A stretch of DNA of 26,343 nucleotides from CAYZMH01 sp964479445 (GTDB lineage Bacteria > Bacteroidota > Bacteroidia > Bacteroidales > GCA-2748055). How positions within the stretch are numbered: the first letter of the stretch is position 1; every line of letters starts with the position of its first letter. The DNA is taken from contig CAYZMH010000050.1 in assembly GCA_964479445.1 (NCBI GenBank), positions 1-26,343 of the forward strand, written 5' to 3'. Made by a program: the position numbers and the translations under genes. Below are positions 24,578 through 26,343 of this stretch, in pieces. The notes under the pieces were generated by a model that did no database searches, had not been told where the DNA came from, and worked only from the letters and a program-made list of their open reading frames with translations.

Positions 24578-26221
24578 ATGGCAAAAGAGCTGAAATTTGA
24601 TATCGAAGCCCGTGACAACCTTAAAAAAGGTATTGATGCACTGGCGAATGCGGTCAAAGTGACCCTCGGTCCGAAAGGCCGGAACGTAGTGATCGAGAAA
24701 AAATTTGGTGCACCGCAGGTGACCAAGGACGGTGTAACCGTGGCCAAAGAGATTGAACTGGCCGATGCTTTTGAAAATGTAGGCGCACAGATGGTCAAGG
24801 AAGTGGCTTCCAAAACCAATGATGATGCCGGAGACGGAACCACCACTGCTACCGTGCTGGCGCAGTCGATCGTAAATGTGGGTCTGAAAAACGTGACCGC
24901 CGGGGCCAACCCGATGGATCTCAAGCGGGGGATTGACAAAGCGGTGAAGACCGTGGTGGATAACCTGAAATCGCAGTCCAAAGAGGTTGGCGATGACAAC
25001 AAGAAGATTGAGCAGGTTGCTGCAATTTCTGCCAATAACGACAACTACATCGGTACGTTGATCGCAGAGGCGATGTCCAAGGTGAAGAAAGAGGGTGTAA
25101 TCACCATCGAGGAGTCCAAGTCATCCGACACTTATGTGGACGTGGTGGAAGGTATGCAGTTCGACCGTGGATACATCTCCCCCTATTTCGTGACCGATAC
25201 AGAAAAGATGGAAGCGGTACTGGAGAATCCCTATATCCTGATCCATGATAAGAAGATCTCCACCATGAAAGACCTGCTTCCGATCCTGGAAGCTACTGCC
25301 CAGAACGGTCGCCCGCTGTTGATCATCTCCGAGGATGTGGACGGTGAAGCACTGGCTACCCTGGTAGTGAACAAGCTGCGTGGATCGCTGAAGATCGCCG
25401 CTGTGAAAGCACCCGGTTTCGGTGACCGCAGGAAAGAGATGCTCGAGGATATCGCCATCCTTACCGGAGGTACCGTGATTTCTGAAGAGAAAGGATTGAA
25501 ACTGGAAGGCGCCACCATCGATATGCTGGGTAATGCCGAGAAGATCACCATTGATAAGGAGAACACCACGGTTGTAAACGGTTCCGGTGATAAGAAGATG
25601 ATCGAAGCACGGGTCAACCAGATTCGTAAGCAGATCGAGAATACGACCTCGGACTATGACCGTGAGAAGCTGCAGGAACGCCTTGCCAAACTGGCAGGTG
25701 GTGTGGCTGTGATTTATGTCGGAGCTGCTTCCGAAGTGGAGATGAAAGAGAAAAAAGACCGGTTCGATGATGCTCTCAGTGCCACCCGAGCTGCTGTTGA
25801 AGAAGGGATCATTGCCGGTGGCGGCGTTGCCTATATCCGCGCTGTTGAGGCGCTGAAGGATCTTCAGGGGGACAACGAAGACGAAAGTACCGGTATCACC
25901 ATTGTACGGCGTGCCCTCGAGGAGCCGGTTCGCCAGATTGTAGAGAATGCAGGCATGGAAGGATCCGTGGTTGTCCGCGAGATCAAGGACGGTAAAGACG
26001 ACTACGGGTACAATGCCCGCACCGAGAAGTATGAGAACCTCCATGAAGCCGGTGTGATCGATCCGACCAAAGTGGCGCGCATTGCGCTTGAAAATGCTGC
26101 TTCCATTGCAGGAATGTTCCTGAGCACCGAATGCGTGATGGTGGACGAGCCCGAAGAGGAGCCCCAGATGCCCGCAGGCGGAGGAGCACCCGGCATGGGC
26201 GGCATGGGAGGAATGATGTAA
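24578..26221 (+). CDS. groL: Chaperonin GroEL
   Basis: A 547-aa Hsp60 that folds proteins in an ATP-driven double ring. The equatorial ATP site is intact: VTLGPKGRNVVIEK near residues 28-41, DGVTVAKEIEL, and GDGTTTATVLAQS near 86-98. The apical domain and the second equatorial part (EEGIIAGGGVAYIRA) follow, and the protein ends with the usual Gly-Met-rich tail (GGGAPGMGGMGGMM). Full length, no frameshift. It lies 33 bases after groES and is followed by a strong terminator, then by what looks like the start of a group II intron. Confidence 0.99.
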   Translation: MAKELKFDIEARDNLKKGIDALANAVKVTLGPKGRNVVIEKKFGAPQVTKDGVTVAKEIELADAFENVGAQMVKEVASKTNDDAGDGTTTATVLAQSIVNVGLKNVTAGANPMDLKRGIDKAVKTVVDNLKSQSKEVGDDNKKIEQVAAISANNDNYIGTLIAEAMSKVKKEGVITIEESKSSDTYVDVVEGMQFDRGYISPYFVTDTEKMEAVLENPYILIHDKKISTMKDLLPILEATAQNGRPLLIISEDVDGEALATLVVNKLRGSLKIAAVKAPGFGDRRKEMLEDIAILTGGTVISEEKGLKLEGATIDMLGNAEKITIDKENTTVVNGSGDKKMIEARVNQIRKQIENTTSDYDREKLQERLAKLAGGVAVIYVGAASEVEMKEKKDRFDDALSATRAAVEEGIIAGGGVAYIRAVEALKDLQGDNEDESTGITIVRRALEEPVRQIVENAGMEGSVVVREIKDGKDDYGYNARTEKYENLHEAGVIDPTKVARIALENAASIAGMFLSTECVMVDEPEEEPQMPAGGGAPGMGGMGGMM

Positions 26222-26250
26222 GATCATCCCCTGTATATATCTGAAATATC

Positions 26251-26283
26251 AAAGGTGCTGCGAAGATCCGCAGCACCTTTTTT
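26251..26283 (+). terminator. Intrinsic terminator after groEL
   Basis: AAAGGTGCTGCG (26251-26262) pairs perfectly with CGCAGCACCTTT (26269-26280) over the loop AAGATC. The T-run spans 26278-26283. It lies 29 bases after the groEL stop. Confidence 0.93.
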
Positions 26284-26291
26284 GTGGGGTG

Positions 26292-26343
26292 GTGTGCCCG
26301 GCAGGGCACTGATACTTGGAGGTGAAAGTCCTCTATGCGCCCG
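26292..26343 (+). mobile_element. 5' end of a probable group II intron, cut by the window edge
   Basis: The sequence starts with GTGTGCCCGGCA, which fits the GUGYG 5' boundary of group II introns and is nearly the same as the start I remember for the Oceanobacillus IIC intron. A short hairpin GTGCCC/GGGCAC follows, then GGTGAAAGTCC, a conserved domain I segment in bacterial introns. It begins 11 bases after the groEL terminator stem, in the same orientation. Class IIC introns are known to insert just downstream of intrinsic terminators. Only 52 bases are visible; the rest of the ribozyme and any reverse transcriptase lie beyond the edge, so completeness and class cannot be settled here. Confidence 0.68.

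Noticed and set aside
25121..26227. Long (368-aa) minus-strand open frame opposite groEL
   Set aside because: It is antisense to the strongly conserved groEL coding sequence; the openness reflects groEL codon use, and the protein resembles nothing.

Overview
This window looks like a chromosomal housekeeping segment from a member of the Bacteroidota, most likely in or near the Bacteroidales/Marinilabiliales. The grounds are the families present (DUF4837 lipoprotein, S46 dipeptidyl-peptidase, SiaB-type/DUF6272 ATPase, long FtsX/MacB-type permease, an lptE-to-secG cluster), several TAnnTTTG boxes typical of the Bacteroidota -7 promoter element, and the general scarcity of strong Shine-Dalgarno sequences. 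KdsB (Kdo activation) and LptE (LPS export) indicate a diderm cell that makes LPS. No rRNA, tRNA or CRISPR array was seen.

Layout. Positions 78-2748 (minus strand) hold a SAM methyltransferase and, beyond a terminator-like hairpin, two adjacent UbiA-family membrane proteins, one of which has lost the aspartate motifs. Positions 2843-3351 (plus) hold a doubtful small ORF coupled by ATGA to a GIY-YIG-fold protein with degenerate catalytic positions. Positions 3447-6812 form a tight operon: M23 peptidase, dxr, rseP. tatA follows with its own terminator, then a DUF4837 lipoprotein whose end overlaps a convergent soluble hybrid histidine kinase. A small ribbon-helix-helix protein and a very AT-rich gene-poor stretch (10207-10681) come next. 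A polysaccharide flippase and a GT4 glycosyltransferase are divergent, and the latter overlaps rnhB. Then come a secreted DPP7-like S46 peptidase with a strong terminator, and rnhA, a SiaB-like ATPase and an ABC permease. Convergent to the permease is kdsB. Divergent from kdsB is a sigma-54-type activator heading the run activator, lptE, acidic TPR-like protein, secG, which ends in a strong terminator. groES-groEL close the window.

Functionally most of the window serves the cell envelope: isoprenoid precursor and prenyl-lipid chemistry (dxr, UbiA proteins), murein cleavage (M23), membrane proteolysis (rseP), protein export (tatA, secG), LPS and surface glycan synthesis and transport (kdsB, lptE, flippase, glycosyltransferase), and extracellular peptide use (S46).

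The most notable item is at the right edge. About 11 bases after the groEL terminator hairpin, the last 52 bases read like the 5' end of a group II intron, in the position and orientation favoured by the terminator-targeting IIC class; the rest lies outside the window. I did not find a clearly new multi-gene system. The best candidates for undescribed biology are the degenerate UbiA paralogue, the degenerate GIY-YIG protein with its coupled upstream ORF, and the SiaB-like ATPase without a visible partner.
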